Of a stretch of 55,862 bases of DNA, positions 34,218 to 42,465 are shown piece after piece. Origin of the DNA: a bacterium. GTDB lineage: Bacteria; Campylobacterota; Campylobacteria; Campylobacterales; Sulfurovaceae. Position 1 is the stretch's first letter, and every line of letters starts with the position of its first letter. The notes beneath the pieces are model-generated. The model did not search any database. It had not been told where the DNA came from and saw only the letters and a program-made list of their open reading frames with translations. Location: positions 1-55,862 of the forward strand of contig JAHJJU010000057.1 of the NCBI GenBank assembly GCA_018822805.1. Direction: 5' to 3'. The position numbers were made by a program, and so were the translations under genes.

Positions 34218-34841
34218 ATGCATAACATTAAATTCGTATTCATCGCACTAACATTATTTACCATTATCTTTCAAGGTTGTGGAAATGATACAAGCAGTAC
34301 AAAAACCTATCCGACAGCCATTGCTGAAAGTGCTTCCATTGTCAGTACTGACCCCAATGCCACCATGGCACCAAGTGAGCAAGCTTTAAAAGTTGTGGCT
34401 AATGAAATTGGAAATATTTTAAAAACACACATTGTAGAACTGAATGAAAAAGAAGCCACCACCTTTACAAAAGAGACCAACTACTGTGATGTCTCGGGAG
34501 AAAAAAATTTAGAGAACAGTGGAAATATAGAAAAAATAGTAAGCACTACCAACTATAAACTTTGCCGAAATGAAAAAAGCATTCAAGATGGTAATATTGA
34601 AATCAGCTATGCCTTAAATAACAGTGACGGAAAATTCCCTAAAATATTAGAACTTCGTGTTCAAAAGAATTATACCTTTAATAAAATGGTTCTTAAAAAA
34701 GATGTTTTTATAAAAAGCAATGATATCACTTATAATGAAGATGGATCCGTAAAAAGTATGAATCTAGATATTGGTGGAGATGTTGAATATAATTATCAAA
34801 CCTTAACACTTAAAAATTTAGAACAGACCATTAATTTTTAA
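34218..34841 (+). CDS. Putative lipoprotein, unknown function
   Basis: 207 residues with a signal peptide and lipobox-like end (ALTLFTIIFQGC, Cys near 21), so probably a lipoprotein exported by Sec and lipidated. The mature part begins with a Ser/Thr-rich stretch. It contains two further Cys (NYCDVSG, YKLCRNEKS) that could form a disulfide, and ends in beta-rich segments (EISYALNNSDGKFPKILELRVQ, GGDVEYNYQTLTLKN). No family recognised. ATG 34218 is chosen over an upstream in-frame start because AAGGAGG is perfectly spaced. It is a single gene between the aroC terminator and the convergent MATE gene. Confidence 0.75.
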   Translation: MHNIKFVFIALTLFTIIFQGCGNDTSSTKTYPTAIAESASIVSTDPNATMAPSEQALKVVANEIGNILKTHIVELNEKEATTFTKETNYCDVSGEKNLENSGNIEKIVSTTNYKLCRNEKSIQDGNIEISYALNNSDGKFPKILELRVQKNYTFNKMVLKKDVFIKSNDITYNEDGSVKSMNLDIGGDVEYNYQTLTLKNLEQTINF

Positions 34842-34852
34842 TTGGATACTTT

Positions 34853-36184
34853 TTAAACTTTTATCTTCTTCCACTCACCTTTGTCAAAAGCTCTCCATAA
34901 AAGAAAAGCTTTGACAAAGGTATCGGAAATCATCGCGATGTAAACCCAAATAATATCTTTGAAATACCACGACAAAACAAATGCAGGAATAATCCGAACC
35001 AACCACAACGAGATGAGATTAATACGCAACGTTCGCTGACTGTCACCTGCCCCACGTAATGCCCCTGAGAGTACAAAGTTAAAGGCCAAAGGTATCTGTG
35101 AAAGTCCTACTATTTTCAGATATAAACTCGCTTCTTCTATGGTTTGAATATCATTGGTAAAAAACTGCACCATGTATTCAGGCGTAAATATCATAAAAAA
35201 GGAAAGAAAAAACATCAGTGCCGTAGCATATTTTAAAACCAACATCACATCTTCTCGTGACTGTTCAGGATTTTTAGCTCCCAAACCCTGTCCCATGAGT
35301 GCCATGGCTGCAATAGTAAAACCAATCCCCGGCATAAACGCAAGACCTTCTATACGTAATCCTATTTGATACCCGGCCATTACTTCCGTTCCATAATCAG
35401 CAATAATTGCCGTAAACAGCATAAATGACCCCATGGTAAGCGAACGTTCATAAGAGGCTGGAAGCCCTACTTTTAGAGCTCTTTTTAATAAATTTTTCGA
35501 ATACCTCATTATCGGCGTAAAAGGTGTTTTTCTTTTTATATAAAAAAATATATAGACCATAAACTCCAACATATTCACTATTACTGTGGCAATAGCAGCA
35601 CCCTGTACACCCAAACTAGGAAAACCAAAATGTCCAAAAATCAGCACATAATTCAACCCAACATTTAAAACAATAGAGACCAATTTAATATACATCGGTG
35701 TTTTGGTATCTCCTGTTGCACCAAGGGCTGTTATAAAAACCAATTTCACAAAAATAAAAGGCATCATCAAGGTTAAAATCTGAACATACCCCTGTCCTAA
35801 CGCTGTCACCTCTTTTGCCATGCCAAATAGATTATAAATTTCAGACGAACCAAAATACCACAACGGCACAACAAACAAAGAAAGCCCAAAGGCAAAAAGA
35901 TAAAGCGTAGACAAAGCCAATGAAGCCTGTTTCATTTTTTTCGCTCCATAAAAACGAGAAATCAACGCATTGGTTCCTACATGAAACAGTGTTAATATGG
36001 CAAAGACAAACATCAATGATTGTAAGCCCAAACCAACGGCAGCCACTGCAAAAGCTGAAAGGGTTCCGACCATGATTAAGTCGGTAATCACCTGTAACAT
36101 ATCAAGCAGAGAGTTAAACGCTGCAGGTAAAGAAATGGAGAGGATTTTTTTATGTTTTTGTTTATCTAGTATTCTAAGGTTCAA
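34853..36184 (-). CDS. MATE family efflux transporter
   Basis: 443-residue inner-membrane antiporter with about 12 membrane segments in two MatE halves. Typical features: SLPAAFNSLLDMLQVITDLIMVG at the start, GATGDTKTPMY near 157-167, GLPASYERSL near 243-252, and SGALRGAGDSQRTL near 372-385. Family members export cationic drugs and metabolites using Na+ or H+; the substrate here is unknown. The start is probably TTG at 36184 with no strong ribosome-binding site. Single gene, convergent with the lipoprotein gene. Confidence 0.92.
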   Translation of the reverse strand: MNLRILDKQKHKKILSISLPAAFNSLLDMLQVITDLIMVGTLSAFAVAAVGLGLQSLMFVFAILTLFHVGTNALISRFYGAKKMKQASLALSTLYLFAFGLSLFVVPLWYFGSSEIYNLFGMAKEVTALGQGYVQILTLMMPFIFVKLVFITALGATGDTKTPMYIKLVSIVLNVGLNYVLIFGHFGFPSLGVQGAAIATVIVNMLEFMVYIFFYIKRKTPFTPIMRYSKNLLKRALKVGLPASYERSLTMGSFMLFTAIIADYGTEVMAGYQIGLRIEGLAFMPGIGFTIAAMALMGQGLGAKNPEQSREDVMLVLKYATALMFFLSFFMIFTPEYMVQFFTNDIQTIEEASLYLKIVGLSQIPLAFNFVLSGALRGAGDSQRTLRINLISLWLVRIIPAFVLSWYFKDIIWVYIAMISDTFVKAFLLWRAFDKGEWKKIKV

Positions 36185-36277
36185 GAGAGGCTCAATTTGG
36201 TTAAGATTTTTGGGATTATAACCAAAATTTATTGTGATATCTTTTGTAGGAGAGATTTTAACCTATGCGACCTGTAG

Positions 36278-36299
36278 GGGTCAAGCCGTGTCTTGACCC
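36278..36299. terminator. Hairpin after trxB
   Basis: GGGTCAAG / CTTGACCC perfect 8-bp stem with a 6-base loop, 25 bases past the trxB stop on the minus strand. No T-run follows, so it may be a repeat-type palindrome as much as a terminator. Confidence 0.4.
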
Positions 36300-36323
36300 G
36301 ATGCCGGAGTTTAGGGAGCCGGT

Positions 36324-37265
36324 TTAAGCCAATTCATGAATATACGAAAGAACTTGCAACGCAGCAACAGCACCGTCACCGGCAGCTGAAACTACCTGCT
36401 TAGGGGCTTCTATTCTCATATCACCTGCAGCAAAAAGACCTTTAACCGATGTTTTCATGCTTAGGTCTACGATTACTTGTCCCCAGTCGTTTACGTCACA
36501 GATGAACTCGCCATTTTCGTCTTTGAGTACACCATTGTTGACGTTATGCCCTACAAATACAAAAAGACCTGAGTTTTCCATTTGCGTAATCTCATCGGTT
36601 TTAATGTTCTTGATTTTTACACCATCAAGCCCCATCATTCCACCATAGGCTTCTTCGATGACTGAGTCCGTTATTAAATGAATATTCTCTTTTCTTTTTA
36701 CACGGTCTAGTGTTGGAGGAGCTGCTCTAAACTCATCTCTTCTATGAACCACATAAACGTCTGAACAGATGTTTGAAAGGTAGTATGCCTCTTCTAGTGC
36801 AGTGTCACCACCACCTAAAACGGTTACGGGTTTGTTTTTATAAAAAAATCCATCACAAGTAGCACAAGTAGAGACACCTTTTCCAAAGAACGCATCTTCA
36901 CCGGTAAAGCCTGCTCTTTTGGGTGTAGAACCTGTACAAGTAATCACCGTTAATGCTTCAGCTGTCTCACCACCCTCAAGGGTAATGGTAAAGTGGTCAC
37001 CTGTTTTCACCACACGTTCTACTTTTTTCATTTCATGTTTAAGACCAAAGTGAAAACACTGCTCCTGCCATGTGTTCATAAAATCCATACCTGTTTTGTC
37101 GTGCTCAAAAAAACCAGGATAGTTTTCAATCTCTGAACTCTGGGTAATCTGTCCACCAGGCATACCCATTTCAAATAACGTTACATTTTTAAGACCACCA
37201 CGGGTCGCATAAAGTCCGGCTGTAAGACCGGCCGGTCCTCCACCAATAATTGCACAATCTAACAT
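36324..37265 (-). CDS. trxB: Thioredoxin reductase
   Basis: NADPH-dependent flavoenzyme that reduces thioredoxin. 313 residues, normal length. FAD motif [15 protein letters not shown] at 6-20, redox-active CATC at 134-137, NADPH motif [16 protein letters not shown] near 149-164, and a C-terminal FAD segment GLFAAGDMR near 276-284. ATG at 37265 has AAGGAATATAACC upstream. It is 126 bases downstream of trxA on the same strand, so the redox pair is kept together. Confidence 0.95.
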   Translation of the reverse strand: MLDCAIIGGGPAGLTAGLYATRGGLKNVTLFEMGMPGGQITQSSEIENYPGFFEHDKTGMDFMNTWQEQCFHFGLKHEMKKVERVVKTGDHFTITLEGGETAEALTVITCTGSTPKRAGFTGEDAFFGKGVSTCATCDGFFYKNKPVTVLGGGDTALEEAYYLSNICSDVYVVHRRDEFRAAPPTLDRVKRKENIHLITDSVIEEAYGGMMGLDGVKIKNIKTDEITQMENSGLFVFVGHNVNNGVLKDENGEFICDVNDWGQVIVDLSMKTSVKGLFAAGDMRIEAPKQVVSAAGDGAVAALQVLSYIHELA

Positions 37266-37391
37266 GGTTATATTCCTTGGATTAAATTTTTATGAAAACA
37301 ATATCTGATTTGAATAGTATTTTTATAAAGATTTTATGAAGATAAGAAGCGTTCCATAGAGTGGAAAATATCCACCCTAAAAAGGATGAAA

Positions 37392-37712
37392 TTATGCTAG
37401 CTGAGCATTAATTTTTTCAGCAAATGCATCTTTAGAAGCTGCACCTACCATTTGGTCAACAAGCTCACCATCTTTAAAGAAAAGAATGGCAGGAATTGAT
37501 CTAATACCGTATTTAACAGCAATATCTTGTTGCTCATCTGTGTTTACTTTACAAATTGTAGCTTTTCCATCAAAATCTTCTGCAAGCTCTTCTACTACCG
37601 GAGCAATCATTCTACAAGGTCCACACCATGGAGCCCAGAAGTCTACCATTGTTACACCTTCAGCGATTGTTGCATCGAAATTTTCGTTTGTTAAATCAAT
37701 ATATTTTGCCAT
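37392..37712 (-). CDS. trxA: Thioredoxin
   Basis: 106-residue cytoplasmic thioredoxin with the canonical active site WCGPC (Cys30, Cys33) in VDFWAPWCGPCRM and the cis-Pro loop RSIPAI. No signal peptide. It reduces protein disulfides and is recycled by TrxB encoded next to it. ATG at 37712 follows AAAGGATAAACAAT. A -10 on the minus strand at 37758-37753 probably starts the transcript. Confidence 0.96.
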   Translation of the reverse strand: MAKYIDLTNENFDATIAEGVTMVDFWAPWCGPCRMIAPVVEELAEDFDGKATICKVNTDEQQDIAVKYGIRSIPAILFFKDGELVDQMVGAASKDAFAEKINAQLA

Positions 37713-37752
37713 ATTGTTTATCCTTTAATTAATTTAATTGGTTAATGCTGTA

Positions 37753-37758
37753 ATTATA
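37753..37758 (-). promoter_or_regulatory. -10 element of trxA
   Basis: TATAAT on the minus strand in TGTATAATTACAG, about 41 bases ahead of the trxA ATG; TG immediately before the hexamer gives a partial extended -10. Confidence 0.4.
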
Positions 37759-37837
37759 CATCAAATTTTTTAAACCTATATTATCGAACCCCATTAGATT
37801 CGAAGTAATTGTTTTATAACCTAACTTTAACCATTTG

Positions 37838-38626
37838 TCAAGACCAATCTAAAAAAATTTCAGGATACTCGGCTGACCTGCTCCCTTTTATCACTTTTGT
37901 CTGTTTCCCTTTGACCGTGTAAACAAAAGATATTTTAGGCTTATCGGTTCTATTTTCATTCGCACGGTGCAAAAGCTTACAATGAAAAATAACCACATCA
38001 CCACGATGTAAAACCGTACTTTGTTTTGTTTTTATAAGTAACTTATTCTTTGGATGTTCGGTATCAAAATACTCTTTTTCTCCAAATTGATCTTCGGAAA
38101 ACTGCATTTTATGACTACCGGGAATAAATTCTAAAACACCGTTTTCACTGTTTTCTTCATCCAATGCCAACCATACACTTACCAAATTGTCACCTTCATA
38201 TGCCCAATAACGTCTGTCTCTATGCCATGATGTCTCTGTACTACTAAATGGCATTTTGGTCATAATTGAATTATGATGTGCCGTAGTAATCACCACATCA
38301 TCATGTAAAACTTGTTTTAGAATGGGGCGTATTTTTTCATTCTCCATCCAGTTTTTAAATAAAATATCTCTATGGTACACCTGTCTTAAGCGTCTAATAG
38401 TTATACCATTATCTTTTTGAATACTGTTATAATCAGTTACTGTAGTGCGATATTCTTGTGATTTCCCTCCATAATCAATCTCTGTCTCAATAGGTTCAAT
38501 CTGATACTTCAAATGAACTTTTGCAACATCTAAAATGGCTTCACACGCTCTTTTATCAGCAAAATTACGTAAGATTAAAAATCCATTCACATTAAACTCA
38601 TTTAACTGAATCGGAGTTAATTCCAT
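37838..38626 (-). CDS. Phytanoyl-CoA dioxygenase (PhyH) family protein
   Basis: 262-residue Fe(II)/2-oxoglutarate-dependent oxygenase. Iron ligands are visible as His135 and Asp137 in SWHRDRRYW and His220 in FHCKLLHRANEN, with a nearby Arg for 2-oxoglutarate (ENRTDKPKIS). A GVLEFIPGSHK segment near 163-173 is typical of the family. Substrate unknown; bacterial members hydroxylate compatible solutes, lipids or small molecules. The start is ATG 38626 with AAAGGGG 5 bases before it; an in-frame GTG two codons upstream is less likely. Single gene with TATAAT at 38662-38657 on the minus strand. Confidence 0.82.
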   Translation of the reverse strand: MELTPIQLNEFNVNGFLILRNFADKRACEAILDVAKVHLKYQIEPIETEIDYGGKSQEYRTTVTDYNSIQKDNGITIRRLRQVYHRDILFKNWMENEKIRPILKQVLHDDVVITTAHHNSIMTKMPFSSTETSWHRDRRYWAYEGDNLVSVWLALDEENSENGVLEFIPGSHKMQFSEDQFGEKEYFDTEHPKNKLLIKTKQSTVLHRGDVVIFHCKLLHRANENRTDKPKISFVYTVKGKQTKVIKGSRSAEYPEIFLDWS

Positions 38627-38656
38627 AAGCACCCCTTTATTTTTTAATAGGTTTAT

Positions 38657-38662
38657 ATTATA
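38657..38662 (-). promoter_or_regulatory. -10 element of the PhyH-family gene
   Basis: TATAAT on the minus strand, about 30 bases before the ATG. The AACCTAAGTTCGAC half-site begins 9 bases farther upstream at 38671. Confidence 0.4.
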
Positions 38663-38670
38663 GCTTTAAT

Positions 38671-38684
38671 AACCTAAGTTCGAC
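38671..38684 (+). repeat. AACCTAAGTTCGAC half-site
   Basis: Differs by one base from the AACCTGAGTTCGAC half-site at the pta element. It is followed by degenerate inverted segments around CTTAGCTAAG (38720s) with no gene to 38806. Confidence 0.3.
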
Positions 38685-38806
38685 AGGTGCTTAAAAAACA
38701 TCATTCCTAGTACCTTGACTTAGCTAAGGCTAGGACTTCAAAAATCTGCCTTGTACCTGTACCTTTTTCTTATCGTTAAATTTGGGTGTACTTAGTTTGA
38801 GTGGTA

Positions 38807-39799
38807 CTAATTTTTTAAGCATTCAACAGCCACTTTTTTATTGGCTTGAATTGAATGATAAGTTGCTACAGTGATAAATATTATACCTACAGTTCCTACT
38901 AAAACTTCATTGATATGAAAAAATATTTTTAAGAGCATAATTAGTGCCAAAGCAAATATGGCATAGTGTGCCCCATGTTCTAAGTATCGATACTCCGTTA
39001 AGGTCTTCTTCTCTAACATATAGAGCGTTAAGCTTCGCACAAACATTGCTCCGATACCTAAACCAATCATGATAATAAAGATATTGCTACTTAAAGCAAA
39101 TGCCCCGATTACCCCATCGAAACTAAAAGATGCATCTAAGACTTCTAAGTATAAAAAGCCTAATATACCACTACGAACGCCATTAGTACTAAACACCTCA
39201 TCAAGTGAAGCAATCAATGCATGAAGCAATATTCCCATAAAATAGGCCAAGGCAATTTCATACTGTTGTGTGGTCATAATCAAAATAAGTCCAATAGCAA
39301 TTGCTATCATCATTTGAATACTTGATATTTTAGCCATTTTTTGAACCGTTTTACTCCCCTCAATTCTTTCTATCCATTGCTCTTCTCGACTCGTATCAAA
39401 AAGAAAGTCTAAAAAAACCATCAGTAGAAACGAACCTCCAAAAGCAAAAATAATTTTTTCGACAGAGACCAGTGTTGTTTGATACCTCAGAGGGTCATCG
39501 AACGCTAAATTAAATGTCTCAAGTATTCCCAAGCCACTAGCAACCGATACAATAACAATGGGGAAAAGAAATCTCATTCCAAATACAGCTATGGGAATAC
39601 CGAATGTAATAAAACGTTGTTGCCATTTAGGCTCCATGGTTTCTAAAACCTTAGCATTAACAACGGCGTTGTCAAAAGAGAGTGAAATCTCTAATATCGC
39701 CAATAGTGCTACTATGTACAGGGCATAAAACCCACCTATATACAGAGCCAATGTTAGACCGATAGCCGTAACGGCTATGGAACTTTTAAAATGTCTCAT
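38807..39799 (-). CDS. DUF475/TerC-like integral membrane protein
   Basis: 330-residue inner-membrane protein with about nine membrane segments. The two acidic motifs that mark the TerC/DUF475 superfamily are present: EISLSFDNAVVNA near 37-49 and EVLDASFSFDGVIGAFALS near 219-237. Related TerC-type proteins have been linked to metal ion (manganese) efflux and tellurite resistance; the ion here is not known. ATG at 39799 has GAGGAG upstream. It stands alone, divergent from the 490-residue orphan gene. I see no obvious metal-sensing riboswitch in the 228-base upstream region. Confidence 0.85.
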   Translation of the reverse strand: MRHFKSSIAVTAIGLTLALYIGGFYALYIVALLAILEISLSFDNAVVNAKVLETMEPKWQQRFITFGIPIAVFGMRFLFPIVIVSVASGLGILETFNLAFDDPLRYQTTLVSVEKIIFAFGGSFLLMVFLDFLFDTSREEQWIERIEGSKTVQKMAKISSIQMMIAIAIGLILIMTTQQYEIALAYFMGILLHALIASLDEVFSTNGVRSGILGFLYLEVLDASFSFDGVIGAFALSSNIFIIMIGLGIGAMFVRSLTLYMLEKKTLTEYRYLEHGAHYAIFALALIMLLKIFFHINEVLVGTVGIIFITVATYHSIQANKKVAVECLKN

Positions 39800-39982
39800 T
39801 GTTGTTCTCCTCGTTTATTTAAATTAACGGTTGAAAGTTTATATGAGTAAAAAAAGTTTCTCAATAGGATTTTTAAAAACTTTTTAAAACTTTTTGGGCT
39901 AAAGTAAAAAAGAGCGATATTACGGGGATTAGGGAATCCTCTCCTTTTATTAAAAAAGTGGTTATCATTAGTTTTTATTCTG

Positions 39983-39988
39983 TATAAT
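39983..39988 (+). promoter_or_regulatory. -10 element of the 490-residue orphan gene
   Basis: TATAAT in the extended form CTGTATAAT, 39 bases before the ATG at 40028; AAGGGAAAAA precedes the start codon. Confidence 0.45.
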
Positions 39989-40027
39989 TTCTCAACAAAC
40001 TGTTACAACTTTTGTTTAAGGGAAAAA

Positions 40028-41500
40028 ATGGAAAATTTCACTCAAAAATTGATATTAATTTATACAAAAATGTTTCGTGAAGATATTGATAAATTTACCG
40101 AAGCATTTATAGATTATAATAAGTTTGATCGTAATAAATTTAATTTTGAGAGTGAAGAGGAAAGTCACAAACAGTTTTTCTCAAACCGTAAAACAGTCCT
40201 TCGTCGTTGGTTGCTCAATGGGAACAAATGTACACCTGACTTTCAAAAAAGTTTTTATAACTATAAAATCTCAACGTATCGATTTCAAGGTGAAACTCTT
40301 TTTACCTTAGATGATTTTAGAGAAGAGCATAATTTAACGGATTTTGAAAAAAAGATTGATGCCTATCTTCTCTATCAACAAAGAGCCTATATAAATACCG
40401 ACTACAGATACATCTATGCTTTTGATGAGGAGCAAGAAGCTCTTCAAAGCTACACCATAACCAAATGGATAAAAGGCGATAGAGACAGAGTGACTATCCA
40501 TCTTGAGTATGAGGGGAAAACCTACTCGGGAACCTTTAGCCTACAAGAGGATAGCAATATCTTTATGACCATAAAAATAGAACAAATCACACTCTATCTG
40601 CTTTTTCATGATACCAATGACAGCAGTTGTAACTATATTGTCGGTACAAGTATGGGCTATTTAACCAAAGACAATATCGTACCTAGAGCCACTAAGGTAA
40701 TTTTAGCCAAGCAGAAACTTAATAGCAGTGATATTGATTTACAGTTTATTCTTAATGAAACAGAGGTTATTTCAGCAATTGAAAATCGACTGAATCTCAA
40801 TAACCATGATTTAAAAGTTAATCCCTTGGTACGTTACAGTAGAACTTTTAAAAAGTATCACACTCTTTTTTCACGTTTTGTAGAGCATAAGTTTCAACAA
40901 AACTTCTACTATCGTTTGGCTTTTCGAGAGTTTTATGCCATCTATAAACTTTTTGAACGTGTCTCTAAAAAAGAGAGCTACTTTATTTTTAATCAACAAC
41001 GTGCCTTTTTTGAACTCATTAAAACACTTGAAGCAATAAAAGATATACCCTTTTATATGGTTATGGAATTTACCTCGAAAAATATTTTTTTACAATCGAC
41101 CCAAAAAGATATTGAGATTAAAAAGAGATTTTTAAATCTTCAGAACTATGGTATTGAGAGTCATCTTATTTTTATTGTAGAGAATACAAAAACGATTTCT
41201 CATGAACTGGAGATGCTTTTAAAAGAGATGCATGAACACCAAATTACCGTAAGGGTTGTCTGTAAAGAGAAGATTATTCATGAGATTAACAGTATCGATT
41301 TCTTCTTTATTCACCTAAAGGACTCCCGTGATTTTGTACTAGCAGACCCTCTACGTGATAATAAAGATGTTTATAAACTCTTTACCAATCGGCTAACCAT
41401 GGAAGAGTATCGAATTGATTATCAGACAATTTTAAATAAAAGTATAGATTATTTAAACATCTCCTCAACCGTAGCTACCACATTCCAACCCAAATCATAA
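40028..41500 (+). CDS. Uncharacterised 490-residue protein
   Basis: I do not recognise a family. The protein is soluble, without a signal peptide or membrane segments, and rich in Phe, Tyr, Lys and Asn. Residues 1-75 are helical and contain KQFFSNRKTVLRRWLLNGN, which could be a DNA- or protein-binding helix. Residues ~150-235 look beta-rich (DRVTIHLEYEGKTYSGTFSL ... YIVGTSMGYL). The C-terminal third alternates helices with FFELIKTLEAIKDIPFYMVMEF and SHLIFIVENTKTIS, suggesting an alpha/beta domain. Own extended -10 promoter. Its last 52 bases overlap the 3' end of the convergent deacetylase gene. It may be a lineage-specific regulator, which is a guess. Confidence 0.7.
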   Translation: MENFTQKLILIYTKMFREDIDKFTEAFIDYNKFDRNKFNFESEEESHKQFFSNRKTVLRRWLLNGNKCTPDFQKSFYNYKISTYRFQGETLFTLDDFREEHNLTDFEKKIDAYLLYQQRAYINTDYRYIYAFDEEQEALQSYTITKWIKGDRDRVTIHLEYEGKTYSGTFSLQEDSNIFMTIKIEQITLYLLFHDTNDSSCNYIVGTSMGYLTKDNIVPRATKVILAKQKLNSSDIDLQFILNETEVISAIENRLNLNNHDLKVNPLVRYSRTFKKYHTLFSRFVEHKFQQNFYYRLAFREFYAIYKLFERVSKKESYFIFNQQRAFFELIKTLEAIKDIPFYMVMEFTSKNIFLQSTQKDIEIKKRFLNLQNYGIESHLIFIVENTKTISHELEMLLKEMHEHQITVRVVCKEKIIHEINSIDFFFIHLKDSRDFVLADPLRDNKDVYKLFTNRLTMEEYRIDYQTILNKSIDYLNISSTVATTFQPKS

Positions 41501-42363
41501 AGACTGTAGCCCCCTTCAAGCATAAAAACCACAGGCGTATCGCCCAAGTCTAAAATGGTGCGTACAACTTCTCGAATACCATCAGTCGTCACATTCAGTT
41601 GAGCTAAAGGGTCACTCTCGTGTAGATCATATCCTGCAGAGACCAATAGAATATCCGGTTTAAAAAACTCATAGTGTTTGGGTAAATCTTCTTTGTATAT
41701 CTCTAATATCTCAGCATCATTACTTTCCGGCATCATAAGATAATTAGCCGTGTATCCTTCACCCTTTCCTAATCCACGATGATGCTCAGCCCCTGTTCCG
41801 GGATAAGCAAAAGCTTGATGAGTGCTAAAATAAAAAACGGTATCATCTTCATAAAAAGCATCCTGTGTTCCATTACCGTGATGTACATCAAAGTCAATTA
41901 TCATCACTTTTTTATAGCCACGTTGCTGTGCATATTTAGCCGTAATAGCAATATTGTTAAAGAGACAAAAGCCCATCGACTGCGTAGGAGTAGCATGATG
42001 TCCCGGGGGACGAACGGCACAGAAAGCCCGTTCAAACTCTCCTGCTCTAATTCCGTCAATCGCTACCAACCCTGCTCCGACTGCCTTAAGAGCTGCATCA
42101 TAGGAATCGTACGAACAGATGGTATCACCGTCAATTGAGCTCTCATCAATACTCTTTTGTCGTACATTACTTATCAATTCATGGGTATGTACCATCTCCA
42201 CTTCACTGATCGTGGCAGAACGTGGCTTTACCCCAATAAGATGCTCTTTTATCTGCTCCATTTTCAGGTTAATACTTCGTAGTCGCTCAGCTGATTCAGG
42301 ATGCCCTGCCCCTGTATCGTGTTTTAAGTATATATCATCCGTTATCCATGCTATTTTTTTCAT
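41449..42363 (-). CDS. Histone deacetylase/acetoin utilisation (AcuC-like) family protein
   Basis: 304-residue Zn-dependent deacetylase of the arginase/HDAC fold. Active-site segments: VRPPGHHATPTQSMGFCLFNNIA near 117-139, the zinc ligands in DFDVHHGNGTQDAFY near 161-176 (Asp and His), and SAGYDLHESDPLAQL with a further Asp near 246-260; GGYSLYDLG closes the pocket. Bacterial members deacetylate acetyl-lysine or acetylpolyamines; the substrate here is unknown. ATG 42363 has AAAGGGAAAAAG upstream. The gene is convergent with and overlaps the orphan gene by 52 bases. Confidence 0.88.
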   Translation of the reverse strand: MKKIAWITDDIYLKHDTGAGHPESAERLRSINLKMEQIKEHLIGVKPRSATISEVEMVHTHELISNVRQKSIDESSIDGDTICSYDSYDAALKAVGAGLVAIDGIRAGEFERAFCAVRPPGHHATPTQSMGFCLFNNIAITAKYAQQRGYKKVMIIDFDVHHGNGTQDAFYEDDTVFYFSTHQAFAYPGTGAEHHRGLGKGEGYTANYLMMPESNDAEILEIYKEDLPKHYEFFKPDILLVSAGYDLHESDPLAQLNVTTDGIREVVRTILDLGDTPVVFMLEGGYSLYDLGWNVVATVEEMFK

Positions 42364-42465
42364 CTTTTTCCCTTTAAATCAATTCCATAAAAATTTAGAA
42401 GTAACGTATAGTATATCAAGATTGACCATTGAACTCAAAATTCAATCAACGATGAATCCAAACCA

